Of a DNA stretch of 64,000 nt, positions 16,402-24,565 are shown piece by piece. A program made the translations under genes and the position numbers. The stretch is from Myxococcales bacterium (GTDB lineage: Bacteria > Myxococcota_A > Bradymonadia > UBA7976 > UBA1532), in the NCBI GenBank assembly GCA_020633555.1, contig JACKDL010000007.1:62001-126000 (forward strand), given 5' to 3'. Each line of letters begins with the position of its first letter. Within the stretch, counting starts at the first letter, position 1. The notes under the pieces were generated by a model. It worked only from the letters and a program-made list of their open reading frames with translations, ran no database searches and was not told the DNA's origin.

Positions 16402-16436
16402 TTGACAGGACCCGAAACCTGGAGCACATCTGCTCC
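16402..16436 (+). promoter_or_regulatory. TTGACA -35-like box followed by a perfect inverted repeat
   Basis: A consensus TTGACA lies at 16402-16407. About where a -10 element should sit there is a perfect inverted repeat GGAGCA-catc-TGCTCC (16421-16436). No good TATAAT match exists at 16-18 nt spacing, so the palindrome may be an operator or a 5'-leader hairpin. It ends 9 nt before the GGGAGGG ribosome site of the lipoprotein gene at 16455. Confidence 0.4.
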
Positions 16437-16454
16437 ACACCCTGGGAGGGAACC

Positions 16455-17177
16455 ATGCGCTGGATCACCGCTCTGCTCGCCGCGACCCTGTTCGTGGGCT
16501 GCTCGAACGACACCGTCGACGACACCGACGTGAACCCCGACGTCATCTGGGGCAAGTACGAGACCCGCTTCAACGCCCAGACCAACGACCTGTGGTTCTA
16601 CAGCCAGCTCCGCGTGGGCGGCAGCAGCGGCACCACCGTGCGCCTCACCGGCGACGCCAAGATCACCGTGGACGGCGACCGCCTGCGGGTGGTGGACGGC
16701 GACGAGAACCCCGTGAACCTGGCGGGCACCTTCTACACGCTCAACCAGTCGGTCGCGATGCCCAACCCCACCTACACCTTCGTGTGGACCCGGGCCGACG
16801 GCGAGCAGTTCACCAACGTGGTCACGCAGGCCAAGGCCATCGCCGTCACCGCCCCCGCCGCCGGTGCCACCGTCAGCAACGGCGAGGCCCTCACCATCGA
16901 GTGGGGCGAGGCCCTGGGCGCCGGCGAGCACGTCAACGCCCACCTGGACACCAAGGTCGAGAGCAACACCACCTTCAAGCTCGAGAGCGTGAACTCGGGC
17001 AGCAGCCTGGTGATCCCCGCCGACGACATGAAGGACTTCCCCGCCGGCCCCGCCGAGCTGCACCTGGTGCGCTACTTCGAGGAGGGGGTCAGCGAGGGCC
17101 ACCCCGAGAACGGCGGCAAGCGCATCTCCAGCTACGTCAGCCAGAAGATCGACCTGACCATCACCGCCGCGGAGTAG
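16455..17177 (+). CDS. Lipoprotein of unknown function
   Basis: 240 residues. The signal peptide MRWITALLAATLFVGC ends in a lipobox, and GGGAGGG lies 4 nt before the ATG. The mature part is probably all beta: a first region (VIWGKYETRFNAQTNDLWFYS, VRLTGDAKITVDGDRLRVVD) and a second Ig-like region starting AITVAVTAP-like strands near residue 130 (VTAPAAGATVSNGEALTIEW). There is only the lipid Cys. It is convergent with the VWA lipoprotein gene. No family recognised. Confidence 0.75.
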   Translation: MRWITALLAATLFVGCSNDTVDDTDVNPDVIWGKYETRFNAQTNDLWFYSQLRVGGSSGTTVRLTGDAKITVDGDRLRVVDGDENPVNLAGTFYTLNQSVAMPNPTYTFVWTRADGEQFTNVVTQAKAIAVTAPAAGATVSNGEALTIEWGEALGAGEHVNAHLDTKVESNTTFKLESVNSGSSLVIPADDMKDFPAGPAELHLVRYFEEGVSEGHPENGGKRISSYVSQKIDLTITAAE

Positions 17178-17199
17178 CCGACCCCAGCGCCCGCGGCCG

Positions 17200-18654
17200 C
17201 TACTCGGCGGCCACGTAGCGCAGCCGCACCGTCGCCTGGTAGGGCGCCGCGCCGTCGGCCAGATGGAGCAGGAAGCCGCTCGGGCACCCGTCGACGGCCT
17301 CGACATCGACCGCGTCGGGCGCCAGGCGGCGCCCGTTGGCGAGCGCCTCCACCGCCGGGATCCAGCCTGCGGCCGCCTCGGCCGCCGTGCACGGGCGCCC
17401 GGGGTCGTCGTGGGCAAAGTCCACGCCCTGCCGGCAGGCGGGCGCCTCGGCCAGGCAGTAGGCCGCGAACGTGCCCGTCCAGATCCGCCAGCCGAAGGTC
17501 AGCCAGCCGCCCTCGGTGCACAGGTGCGCCTCGTTCTCATCGGAGTCACGGGTGGCCAGCGTCCGGTAGCGGGGCGCCCACTCGGCGCTCCCGTTCGTGG
17601 TGGACTCGCAGACGCCGCGGGACGCGCCCGGGCAGACGCCGCCGTCACAACACCGCGCCAGCGTGTCGGCCCAGGACTCGGTCTGCCAGGTGTCCCAGTC
17701 CTCCGAGGGCGCGAAGTGCCCGTCGGCGTCCACGCAGCCGGCGTCCGCCGGGGTCGGGCGCCGAAACCGGAGCTGGTCCTCGGGGCCTGGATCCAGCGCC
17801 ACCAGCGGCTCCACCAGGATCTGCGCCCTGGGATCGGCCTTCAGCGACCGCAGGTGGTCCAGAAAGCGCGCCGTCGGCAGGAGCCGATCCGCGTCCCAGA
17901 GACACTCGGTCGGGGTCTCCCGAGGCAGGGGATCCGCCGGATCCATGCTGCAGTCGTCCTTGTCCGAGACCAGCACCACCGCCAGCACGGCGTCGGGGCG
18001 CAGGAACTCGGTCTTGGCCTGGCAGGCGGGGTCGTACCGCCCGTCCACACAGCAGGCCTCGAACAGGGGCGCGTTGGGCCCATCGCAGGCGGTGGCCCGC
18101 TCCAGCGCCGCCAGCCCCTGGGGGAAGCCGTCGCCCCGGTTGCCCTGCTGCACCATGCACGCCAGCCGGGCGCGCAACGTGTCCGCCACGCAGCCCGGCT
18201 CGCCCTCACAGTGCGCTGCGTGCTGCCGGGTCAGCACCGGGTCGAACTGCGCCGGGCAGTCCTCGGTGCCCGGGGCCTCGCCCAGGGACTCGGCGGCGCG
18301 GTGGGTGGTCTGCAGCCGCCCCATCCGGCCCGGGTCGGTCATGTCGGTGGTGATGACGGCGAACCGCACGTCGGCCTCGAACAGGTCGTCACGCATGCTC
18401 AGCACGCTGCGGGCGAGGGTGGCGGCCTCTTCGCCCATCGACGCCGAGTCGTCGATGACGAACAGCACATCCACGGGGGTCCGCGGCGGGATGCGGTGGC
18501 GCTCAATCGCAAAGGGGCTCGCCGCGGGGGCGTCGATGGCCGGGGCGTCCGGGCCGGGCGCGGTGGGCCCGTCCGTCGTGGGTGCCCCGCAGCCGGATCC
18601 GGCCAGGGCGATGAGGGCGCAGCGCAGAGCGTGGGCGGACAGGGGGTGGCGCAT
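17200..18654 (-). CDS. VWA-domain lipoprotein
   Basis: 484 residues. The signal peptide ends in ALAGSGC, and a Pro/Asp/Ala linker follows. A von Willebrand A-type domain begins VDVLFVIDDSASMGEE; DxSxS supplies the metal-ion-dependent adhesion motif (about residue 68), and VVLVSDKDDCSMDP provides a later strand. Many Cys pairs (ACCVDGRYDPAC, CCDGGVCPG, CEGEPGC) suggest disulphides and an extracytoplasmic location. GGAGG precedes the ATG at 18654 by 6 nt. It is a tandem paralogue of the next upstream gene at 18725-20146; the ligand is unknown. Confidence 0.8.
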   Translation of the reverse strand: MRHPLSAHALRCALIALAGSGCGAPTTDGPTAPGPDAPAIDAPAASPFAIERHRIPPRTPVDVLFVIDDSASMGEEAATLARSVLSMRDDLFEADVRFAVITTDMTDPGRMGRLQTTHRAAESLGEAPGTEDCPAQFDPVLTRQHAAHCEGEPGCVADTLRARLACMVQQGNRGDGFPQGLAALERATACDGPNAPLFEACCVDGRYDPACQAKTEFLRPDAVLAVVLVSDKDDCSMDPADPLPRETPTECLWDADRLLPTARFLDHLRSLKADPRAQILVEPLVALDPGPEDQLRFRRPTPADAGCVDADGHFAPSEDWDTWQTESWADTLARCCDGGVCPGASRGVCESTTNGSAEWAPRYRTLATRDSDENEAHLCTEGGWLTFGWRIWTGTFAAYCLAEAPACRQGVDFAHDDPGRPCTAAEAAAGWIPAVEALANGRRLAPDAVDVEAVDGCPSGFLLHLADGAAPYQATVRLRYVAAE

Positions 18655-18724
18655 CGGGAGCCTCCGTTGGGTGGGCATCACGCACCCATCCGGAGAAGCG
18701 ACGGCCTTCCTTTGCCGGGCGGCG

Positions 18725-20146
18725 TCAGTTCTCGGGCACGTACCGCACGATCAGCGTCGCCTCGGGGGCGGGCGCCTCGGTCAGATGCAGGGCGAAGCCG
18801 CCCGGGCAGTTCGCCTCGGGCGTGACCTCGTATTCACCGGGGCCCAGTGCCCGCCCGTTCACGCTCACGGCCACCGAGCGCGCCATGGGCTGCTCGGCCT
18901 CGGCGGCGTCGCAGGGGCGGCCGGCGTCGCCCGACACGAAGTTCACCGCCCGCCGGCACGCGGGAGCCCGATCCAGACACAGCACGCCGTGCAGGGCGCT
19001 CACCGGGGCGGTCAGCCGGTCGGCCCAGCCGGCCTCGACGCAGATGGTGGCGTCCTCCTCGGTCACCGGCTGGCCGAAGGCCTCGGCCAGCGCCAGGTAG
19101 CGGTGCCCGGCGAAGGCGGCGCCCAGGCCCGACTCGCAGGTGGTCTGCACCATGCCGGGGCAGCCCTCGGCGGTGCAGCAGGCGCCATCGGGATCCAGGG
19201 CCGGGTCATAGGCCCCGTTCTCGTCCAGGCAGGCGACGTCGGCGTCGCCCGCGGGCGGGCGGTAGCGCACGGGCCGGCCCGCGTCGTCGAAGGCCTGGGG
19301 GCCCACCACCGGCACGACGACGATCTGCTCGGCGGGCCGCGCCTTCAGGGCCGCCAGGTGGTCCCGGTAGGCGTCCACGGGCACCAGGCGCGCGTGGTCC
19401 CACTCACAGGCGCTGTTGGTCGCGCGGCTGATGGGATCGGCCGGATCGTCGCTGCAGTCGTCCTCGTCGGACACGATCAGCACCACCAGCAGGCCCTCGG
19501 GCCGCAGGAACGCCGGCTTCTGCGGGCAGGTGGGGTCGAAGCGCCCGTCCACGCAGCACGGCGCGAAGTGCTCGGCGTTGGGCCCATCGCACGCCGTGGC
19601 CGCCCGCAGCGCCGCCAGTCCCGCCTCGAAGCCGTCGCCCCCCGTGCCCTGCTGCGCCATGCACCCCAGCCGGGTGCCCATTTCGGCCAGCCGGCAGGCC
19701 CGGTCGTCCCCGCAGCCGTCGGCGTCCGCGGCGCTGAGCACAGGGCTCAGGGTCTCGGGGCAGCCGTCCACCACGGGGGCCTCGGGGCAGTTGGGCGCGG
19801 CCTGCCGGGCGTAGTCCGCCTGGAAGCGGCCCATCCGCTCGGGGTTGCGCATGTCGGTGGTGATCACCGCGGCCCGCAGATCGGCCTCCAGCAGCTCGGC
19901 GGGCAGGGCGTTCAGGGCCCGGGTCAGGTTGTTCTGCTCCTCGCACATCGAGCCGGAGTCATCGATGACCAGCAGCAGATCCACCGGCGTGCGGGCGGGG
20001 ATCTGCAGCCGCTGCGTGACGAAGGGCGTGCCCTCCTGCACCTCGCCGGCGTCGGGCGGGCCCGCGTCGTCGGTGGTCTTCGGATCGGCGTTGCAGCCCA
20101 ACGCCAGCAGCGCGGCCAGGGGCCAAAGGTGAGACAACGAGCGCAT
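18725..20146 (-). CDS. VWA-domain lipoprotein, tandem paralogue
   Basis: 473 residues. The signal peptide ends in LLALGC, then a short DDAGPPDAGE linker. The MIDAS motif is VIDDSGSMCEE at about residue 62. The same block order as the gene at 17200-18654 is seen: TPVDLLLVIDDSGSM, AVITTDMRNPERMGRF, GGDGFEAGLAALRAA, CCVDGRFDPTC, VSDEDDCSDDPADP and a C-terminal GGFALHL-RYV strand pair. AGGAGGG precedes the ATG at 20146. The two genes are separated by 70 nt and may be transcribed together. Probably a surface adhesion or sensing protein; this is inferred from the domain only. Confidence 0.8.
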   Translation of the reverse strand: MRSLSHLWPLAALLALGCNADPKTTDDAGPPDAGEVQEGTPFVTQRLQIPARTPVDLLLVIDDSGSMCEEQNNLTRALNALPAELLEADLRAAVITTDMRNPERMGRFQADYARQAAPNCPEAPVVDGCPETLSPVLSAADADGCGDDRACRLAEMGTRLGCMAQQGTGGDGFEAGLAALRAATACDGPNAEHFAPCCVDGRFDPTCPQKPAFLRPEGLLVVLIVSDEDDCSDDPADPISRATNSACEWDHARLVPVDAYRDHLAALKARPAEQIVVVPVVGPQAFDDAGRPVRYRPPAGDADVACLDENGAYDPALDPDGACCTAEGCPGMVQTTCESGLGAAFAGHRYLALAEAFGQPVTEEDATICVEAGWADRLTAPVSALHGVLCLDRAPACRRAVNFVSGDAGRPCDAAEAEQPMARSVAVSVNGRALGPGEYEVTPEANCPGGFALHLTEAPAPEATLIVRYVPEN

Positions 20147-20214
20147 GGGGCCCTCCTGCTTGGTCTTCACAGCCATCCTGGCGGCGCAGGCGCGCCCTCT
20201 ACGGGCGGCCGCGG

Positions 20215-20907
20215 TCAGTCGCCGCTGCTGCGCCGCTGCACCCGGCGGTAGGGCTCCAGGAAGCTGGCCAGCGAGCCGGCGTTGCGGGTCTGCACCCACA
20301 CCGTGCCCCGGCCCTGGAACTCGGTCACCAGCCCCTCGCCCGAGAAGAACAGGCCCTTGAACCCGCCGAACTTGCGGACGTTGTAGGTCAGCCCCTCGGT
20401 GAAGGCCACGATGTGCCCGTTGTCGACGGTGTAGCCCTCGGGGCCCACCTCGATGGCATGCAAGGCCCCGTAACTGTTGATGAACAGGTCGCCGGTGCCG
20501 CTCACCTTCAGCATGAAGAAGCCCACGCCGCCGAAGAAGCTCTTCAGCCCTGCGATCTTGCCGTCCAAGGCCAGATCGCCGGTGTGCGCCAGGTAGCTGC
20601 CCGAGTTCAGCACCAGGGTCTGGCCGGGCTCGATGCGCATGTGCACCAGATCGCCCTCGGGGGCCGGCGCCAGCAGGATCTCCTGGCCCGGCGCCGTGGG
20701 CGTGTAGGTGTTCTGGAACAGGCTCTCGCCGCCCAGCAGCTTGCGCTTCACGGCGTCGAACAGGCCGCCGCGCATGCTGGTGGTCATCTGCAGCTCGGCG
20801 CTCATGCTCACCATGGCGCCGCTCTCGGCCACGATCTGCTCGTCGCGCGCCTCGAACTGCACCCGCAGGAGGCCGAAGTCGGGGGTGTCGATGATCTCGA
20901 ACTGCAT
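20215..20907 (-). CDS. AIM24-family protein (third of three)
   Basis: 230 residues, the whole-length AIM24/TIGR00266 double-stranded beta-helix type. Typical pieces are VAESGAMVSMSAEL near the N-terminus, then KRKLLGGESLFQNTYTPTA, GSYLAHTG, GGVGFFMLKVSGTGDLFINS, VDNGHIVAFTEGL, FFSGEGLVTEFQGRGTVWVQ. The biochemical role of bacterial members is unknown. No signal peptide or membrane segment, so cytoplasmic. AGGAG precedes the ATG by 7 nt. It lies 4 nt after the stop of the second paralogue. Confidence 0.88.
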   Translation of the reverse strand: MQFEIIDTPDFGLLRVQFEARDEQIVAESGAMVSMSAELQMTTSMRGGLFDAVKRKLLGGESLFQNTYTPTAPGQEILLAPAPEGDLVHMRIEPGQTLVLNSGSYLAHTGDLALDGKIAGLKSFFGGVGFFMLKVSGTGDLFINSYGALHAIEVGPEGYTVDNGHIVAFTEGLTYNVRKFGGFKGLFFSGEGLVTEFQGRGTVWVQTRNAGSLASFLEPYRRVQRRSSGD

Positions 20908-20911
20908 CGGC

Positions 20912-21607
20912 CTACTCCTGGCGCGGGGGCAGCTTGGGGCCCACGGTCTTGCCGTACTCGGTGGGGTTGCGGGTCTGCAGGTACAGCCGCCCGCGCCCCC
21001 GGACCTTCAGCACGAAGCCCTCGCCCGACAGGAAGCTGGCGATGAGCCCCGGCGCCGCGCGGCTGATCTCGTACTGGATGCCGCTGGTGAAGGCCACCAG
21101 GTGCCCCGTGTCGACGATCAGCTCGCCGTCCAGGTCCACTGTGTCCACCGCGCCGAAGGCGTTCATGATCACCGGCCCGGTGCCGTGGGCCCGCAGGAAG
21201 AACATGCTCTCGCCGCTCAGGAACCCCTTCACGAAGCCTTGCCACTTCGTGTCGAGCTGCACGCTGGTGGCGCTGGCCACGAAGCTCGAGCCCTGGATGA
21301 ACAGGTCCTCGTGGCCGTCCAGCTCGTGCACCACCATGTCACCGGTGAGCGTGGGCGCGAAGGTCACCTGGCCGGGCGCGCCCTGGGCGGTGAAGTCGTT
21401 GGTGAAGAAGGTCTCGCCGCCCAGCACGGCGCGGCCCAGGCCCTTCAGGAACCCGCCGCGCTTCTTGCTCATGGGGCCGTCGGTGCGGACCTGGATGTGC
21501 CGGTCCATGCTCACCATGGCGCCGGACTCGGCGGTCACCGTCTCGCCGTGGGCGAGCTGCACGATGGCCAGGGTGTGCGCCGGCCGGTACTGGATGTCGA
21601 TCAGCAT
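20912..21607 (-). CDS. AIM24-family protein (second of three)
   Basis: 231 residues with the same motif series as its neighbours: TAESGAMVSMDRHI, RAVLGGETFFTNDF, GSSFVASA, SGESMFFLRAHGTGPVIMNA, VDTGHLVAFTSGIQYE, LSGEGFVLKVRGRGRLYLQ. The ribosome site is GAGGGGGAC, 4 nt before the ATG at 21607; it contains GGGGGA, a perfect complement to the UCCCCC loops of the candidate small RNA near 41.5 kb. The gene sits between two paralogues with gaps of 4 and 10 nt, so one transcript is expected. Confidence 0.88.
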   Translation of the reverse strand: MLIDIQYRPAHTLAIVQLAHGETVTAESGAMVSMDRHIQVRTDGPMSKKRGGFLKGLGRAVLGGETFFTNDFTAQGAPGQVTFAPTLTGDMVVHELDGHEDLFIQGSSFVASATSVQLDTKWQGFVKGFLSGESMFFLRAHGTGPVIMNAFGAVDTVDLDGELIVDTGHLVAFTSGIQYEISRAAPGLIASFLSGEGFVLKVRGRGRLYLQTRNPTEYGKTVGPKLPPRQE

Positions 21608-21617
21608 GGCGTCCCCC

Positions 21618-22316
21618 TCAGCCCCGCAGGAAGGGCGAGATCCAGCCCACCAGCGCGCCCACGTTGCGCGACTGCAGGTAGATCGTGCCCTTGCCAGAGA
21701 AGTGCATCACCAGCCCCTCGCCCGAGAGGAACAGGCTCTTCAGGCCGCTGCCGGCCCCCTTGATCTTGAAGTCCAGGCTGGCGTCGAAGGCCACGATGTG
21801 GCCCGTGTCCACCACGTAGCTGCCGTTGCACTCCACCTCGACGATGCCGCCGTAGGCGTTGATGAACAGGTCGCCGTCGCCGCTGGACTCCAGGAAGAAC
21901 AGCCCCTCGCCGCCCAACAGGCCCCGCAGGCCGGCGAACCGCAGCTTCGTGTCCACCTGCCCGGCGCTGGCCAGGTAGCTGCCGCCCTGCACCAGCAAGG
22001 GCATGCTGCTACTCATGCGGCGGTGGATGATCTGCCCCGACAGGCTGGGCGCCAGCACCAGCTCGCCGCCGTTCGGCCCCGAGAACTCGTTGATGAACAC
22101 GGTCTCGCCGCCGAAAACCTTCCGCATCAGCGCCACGAAGAACGCCTGGATCTTGCGGAAGAACCCGGCCTTGCGGCCCGCGTTCAGGCGGGTCTCCATG
22201 TTCAGGTTCGGGCTCTGGGTGACCATGGCCCCGGCCTCGGCCTGGATGGTCTCGCCCGGGGCGAGCTGGACCCGGAGCCAGGCGTAGGCCGGCCCGTACT
22301 CGATGGTGTGCTGCAT
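21618..22316 (-). CDS. AIM24-family protein (first of three)
   Basis: 232 residues. Motifs: QAEAGAMVTQSPNL, MRKVFGGETVFINEFSG, GGSYLASAG, LGGEGLFFLESSGDGDLFINA, VDTGHIVAFDASLDF, FLSGEGLVMHFSGKGTIYLQ. The ATG at 22316 is chosen because GAGGAG sits just upstream; the in-frame extension to 22400 has none. It is the promoter-proximal member of the AIM24 trio and is divergent from the M48 protease gene, with 77 nt between the starts. Confidence 0.88.
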   Translation of the reverse strand: MQHTIEYGPAYAWLRVQLAPGETIQAEAGAMVTQSPNLNMETRLNAGRKAGFFRKIQAFFVALMRKVFGGETVFINEFSGPNGGELVLAPSLSGQIIHRRMSSSMPLLVQGGSYLASAGQVDTKLRFAGLRGLLGGEGLFFLESSGDGDLFINAYGGIVEVECNGSYVVDTGHIVAFDASLDFKIKGAGSGLKSLFLSGEGLVMHFSGKGTIYLQSRNVGALVGWISPFLRG

Positions 22317-22393
22317 GGCTCCTCGCGTCGTCCCTTGCCAGGCCGCCGGGGCGCGGCGCACGCTCCGCCCCTGGCCACGGCGGGAGGATCTAG

Positions 22394-23251
22394 ATGGCAA
22401 ACCCCAGCGATTTGCAACCGCCCCCCGCGGGGGGCTTCCGGGTGGGCCGGCGCCGGCTGCTGCTGGAGATCGTGGGCGTGGTGGGCGCCTTCGCCCTCGT
22501 GCTGTGGGGGGCCTTCGCCCTGGGCGCCTGGATCGCCGTGCGGTCCGTGCCCTACATCCCCGTGAGCGCCGACATCACCATCGGCGAGCAGGCGTGGGAT
22601 CAGCTCGCCCCCAAGAGCCGGCAGTGCACCGACCCCAGCGCCCAGGCCTTCGTCGAGGCCGTGGCGGCCCCGCTGGTGGCCGCCCTCGAGGACGACCGCT
22701 TCGCCTTCAAGTTCAGGGTGGTGGACGACGACGCCATCAACGCCTTCGCGCTGCCCGGGGGCTTCGTGACCGTGAACTACGGCCTGCTGAAGGCGGCCTC
22801 GGGCCCCGAGGAGGTGGCCGCGGTGCTCGCCCACGAGATCTTCCACGTGGTGCAGCGCCACGGCTTCCGCCGGATCCTGCGCCAGGTCTCGGGCTGGCTG
22901 GCCGTGGGGGCCGTGCTGGGCTGGGTGGACCTGGGCTCGTTCACCGCGGTGGCCGCCGGGCTCATCGGCCAGGGCTACGACCGCGACCAGGAGCGCGAGA
23001 GCGACCGGCTGGGGCGGGCCCTGTTGCTGAAGGCGCAGGTGGATCCCAAGGGCATGGCGGCCTTCTTCGAACGCCTGGCCCAGGAGAAGACCGCCGCCCT
23101 CGTGCCAGCGTTCCTGAGCACCCACCCGGGCAGCGCCGAGCGCGCCCAGGAGGCCCGCGAGGGCCCCGGCCTGGAGGGCCCGGCGGTGACGCTGCCCTCG
23201 CTGGAGGGGGTGCGCTGCCGCGCCGAAGGGGCCGCGGACGAAGGAACCTGA
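22394..23251 (+). CDS. M48-family zinc metalloprotease, membrane-anchored
   Basis: 285 residues. One N-terminal membrane segment (LLLEIVGVVGAFALVLWGAF, about residues 21-41) precedes a peptidase M48 domain. The zinc motif is HEIFH (His147-His151) in VLAHEIFHVVQRHG, and ESDRLG supplies the third ligand about 50 residues later. NAFALPGGFVTVNYGLL is the usual M48 segment before the motif. BepA/LoiP-type members act on outer-membrane proteins; quality control in the envelope is a reasonable inference. A GGAGG site precedes the ATG. The C-terminal STHPGSAERAQ segment is also typical of the family. Confidence 0.9.
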   Translation: MANPSDLQPPPAGGFRVGRRRLLLEIVGVVGAFALVLWGAFALGAWIAVRSVPYIPVSADITIGEQAWDQLAPKSRQCTDPSAQAFVEAVAAPLVAALEDDRFAFKFRVVDDDAINAFALPGGFVTVNYGLLKAASGPEEVAAVLAHEIFHVVQRHGFRRILRQVSGWLAVGAVLGWVDLGSFTAVAAGLIGQGYDRDQERESDRLGRALLLKAQVDPKGMAAFFERLAQEKTAALVPAFLSTHPGSAERAQEAREGPGLEGPAVTLPSLEGVRCRAEGAADEGT

Positions 23252-23304
23252 ATGGCCCGGGCACCGACTCGTCGCGCCGCCGTTGACGAGATTCGAGGTA
23301 CCCC

Positions 23305-24546
23305 ATGCGAACCCCGACCGCCCTGCTCGCCCTGCTGCTGGCAGCTCCCCCCGCCTTCGCGAAGGCCCCCACCTGGCTGAACGGGGGCGAAGACCCTTGG
23401 ATCGAGCTGGAGCGCGAGGCCGCCGCCTACAAGGCGCAGCAGCCCGCGCCGCCGCCGGCCGCCCAGGCGCCCGAGGCGCCCCCTCCGGTGGACGACTCCC
23501 CGCCCGCGCCCGCCCGGCCCCGGATCACCGAGCTGCCCCCCGACGACCCCTTCTACGAGCCCTTCGAAGACCCCATGACGGCGCCCCTGGCCGATCCCAT
23601 GGGCGGCGCGCTGGCTGACGGTCAGGTCACGGCCACCGAGGATGATCGGGACGACGACCTGGGCGACGACCTGGACGACGACTTCGAGCCGGCCCCCGCC
23701 GTCGAGGCCTGCCCCATGGTGCAGCGCCCCGATCTGGCGCGGGCCATCGGCGAAGAGCAGGCGAAGCTGGCGGCCGCAGCGGCGGCGCTCGAGGCCCAGG
23801 TGGACGACTTCGCCGCCGAGGCCGAGGCCATCGCAGCCGAGCTCGAGGCCGAGGCCGAGGGCCTTGATGCCTCGTTGGCTGATGAGGCACCGGCGGTCGA
23901 GCCCCAGGCGAGCTCACCGCCGCCGGCAGAGCCCGCAGCGGCGGACGATCCGGCGCCCTGGCTGGACGAGCGCATGGACCCCGTCCAGCCTGACCTGACC
24001 CGGGTGGCCCTGGCCATCGTCGAAGCCACCAACGCCGCCCGCACGGCCCACGGCCTGGCGCCGGTGACGGCCCACCCGGCCCTGAACGCTGCGGCGGGCG
24101 GGCACGCCCGGCGGATGGCCGAGCTGGGCTTCTTCGACCACGAGGACCCGCACGCCACCGAGCGCCGCACACCCACCGACCGCGCCCGGCTGGCGGGGGT
24201 GCGCAACCCGCAGATCGCCGAGAACATCGCCACCCAGCTCACCCTGGACCAGACCGGCGACGGCCCGCTCTGGGAGGCTGGCGAGGGCTTCGCCGCGCAG
24301 CCCGACGGCCCGGCGCTGCCGGCCCACACCTACCGCAGCTTCGCCCGCCGCGTGGTGCAGCGCTGGCTGGACTCGCCGGGGCACCGGGCCAACCTGCTGG
24401 CCAAGGCCGCCCGCCAGATGGGGGCGGGCGCCGCCGCCTTCCGGCAGCCGGGCGGTGTGCCCACCCTGACGGCGGTGCAGGTGTTCCAGTGGCACGAGCC
24501 GGTGCGCACCCGTACCCTGCCCCGGCGGACGGTGTCGCGCCGCTGA
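23305..24546 (+). CDS. Secreted CAP (SCP/PR1) domain protein with long acidic linker
   Basis: 413 residues. A Sec signal (MRTPTALLALLLAAPPAFA) is followed by about 210 residues of Pro/Ala/Asp/Glu-rich low-complexity linker, including a DDDLGDDLDDDFEP stretch. The C-terminal CAP domain reads IVEATNAARTAHGL, ALNAAAGGHARRMAELGFFDHEDP, AENIA, and WLDSPGHRANLLAKAARQMGAGAA. Bacterial CAP proteins are extracytoplasmic; some bind lipids or are inactive hydrolases. It is followed 19 nt later by a second CAP gene. The position of the domain after a long linker suggests that it is held away from the membrane or cell wall. Confidence 0.88.
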   Translation: MRTPTALLALLLAAPPAFAKAPTWLNGGEDPWIELEREAAAYKAQQPAPPPAAQAPEAPPPVDDSPPAPARPRITELPPDDPFYEPFEDPMTAPLADPMGGALADGQVTATEDDRDDDLGDDLDDDFEPAPAVEACPMVQRPDLARAIGEEQAKLAAAAAALEAQVDDFAAEAEAIAAELEAEAEGLDASLADEAPAVEPQASSPPPAEPAAADDPAPWLDERMDPVQPDLTRVALAIVEATNAARTAHGLAPVTAHPALNAAAGGHARRMAELGFFDHEDPHATERRTPTDRARLAGVRNPQIAENIATQLTLDQTGDGPLWEAGEGFAAQPDGPALPAHTYRSFARRVVQRWLDSPGHRANLLAKAARQMGAGAAAFRQPGGVPTLTAVQVFQWHEPVRTRTLPRRTVSRR

Positions 24547-24565
24547 GCGCGACGGGGAGGTGGAC

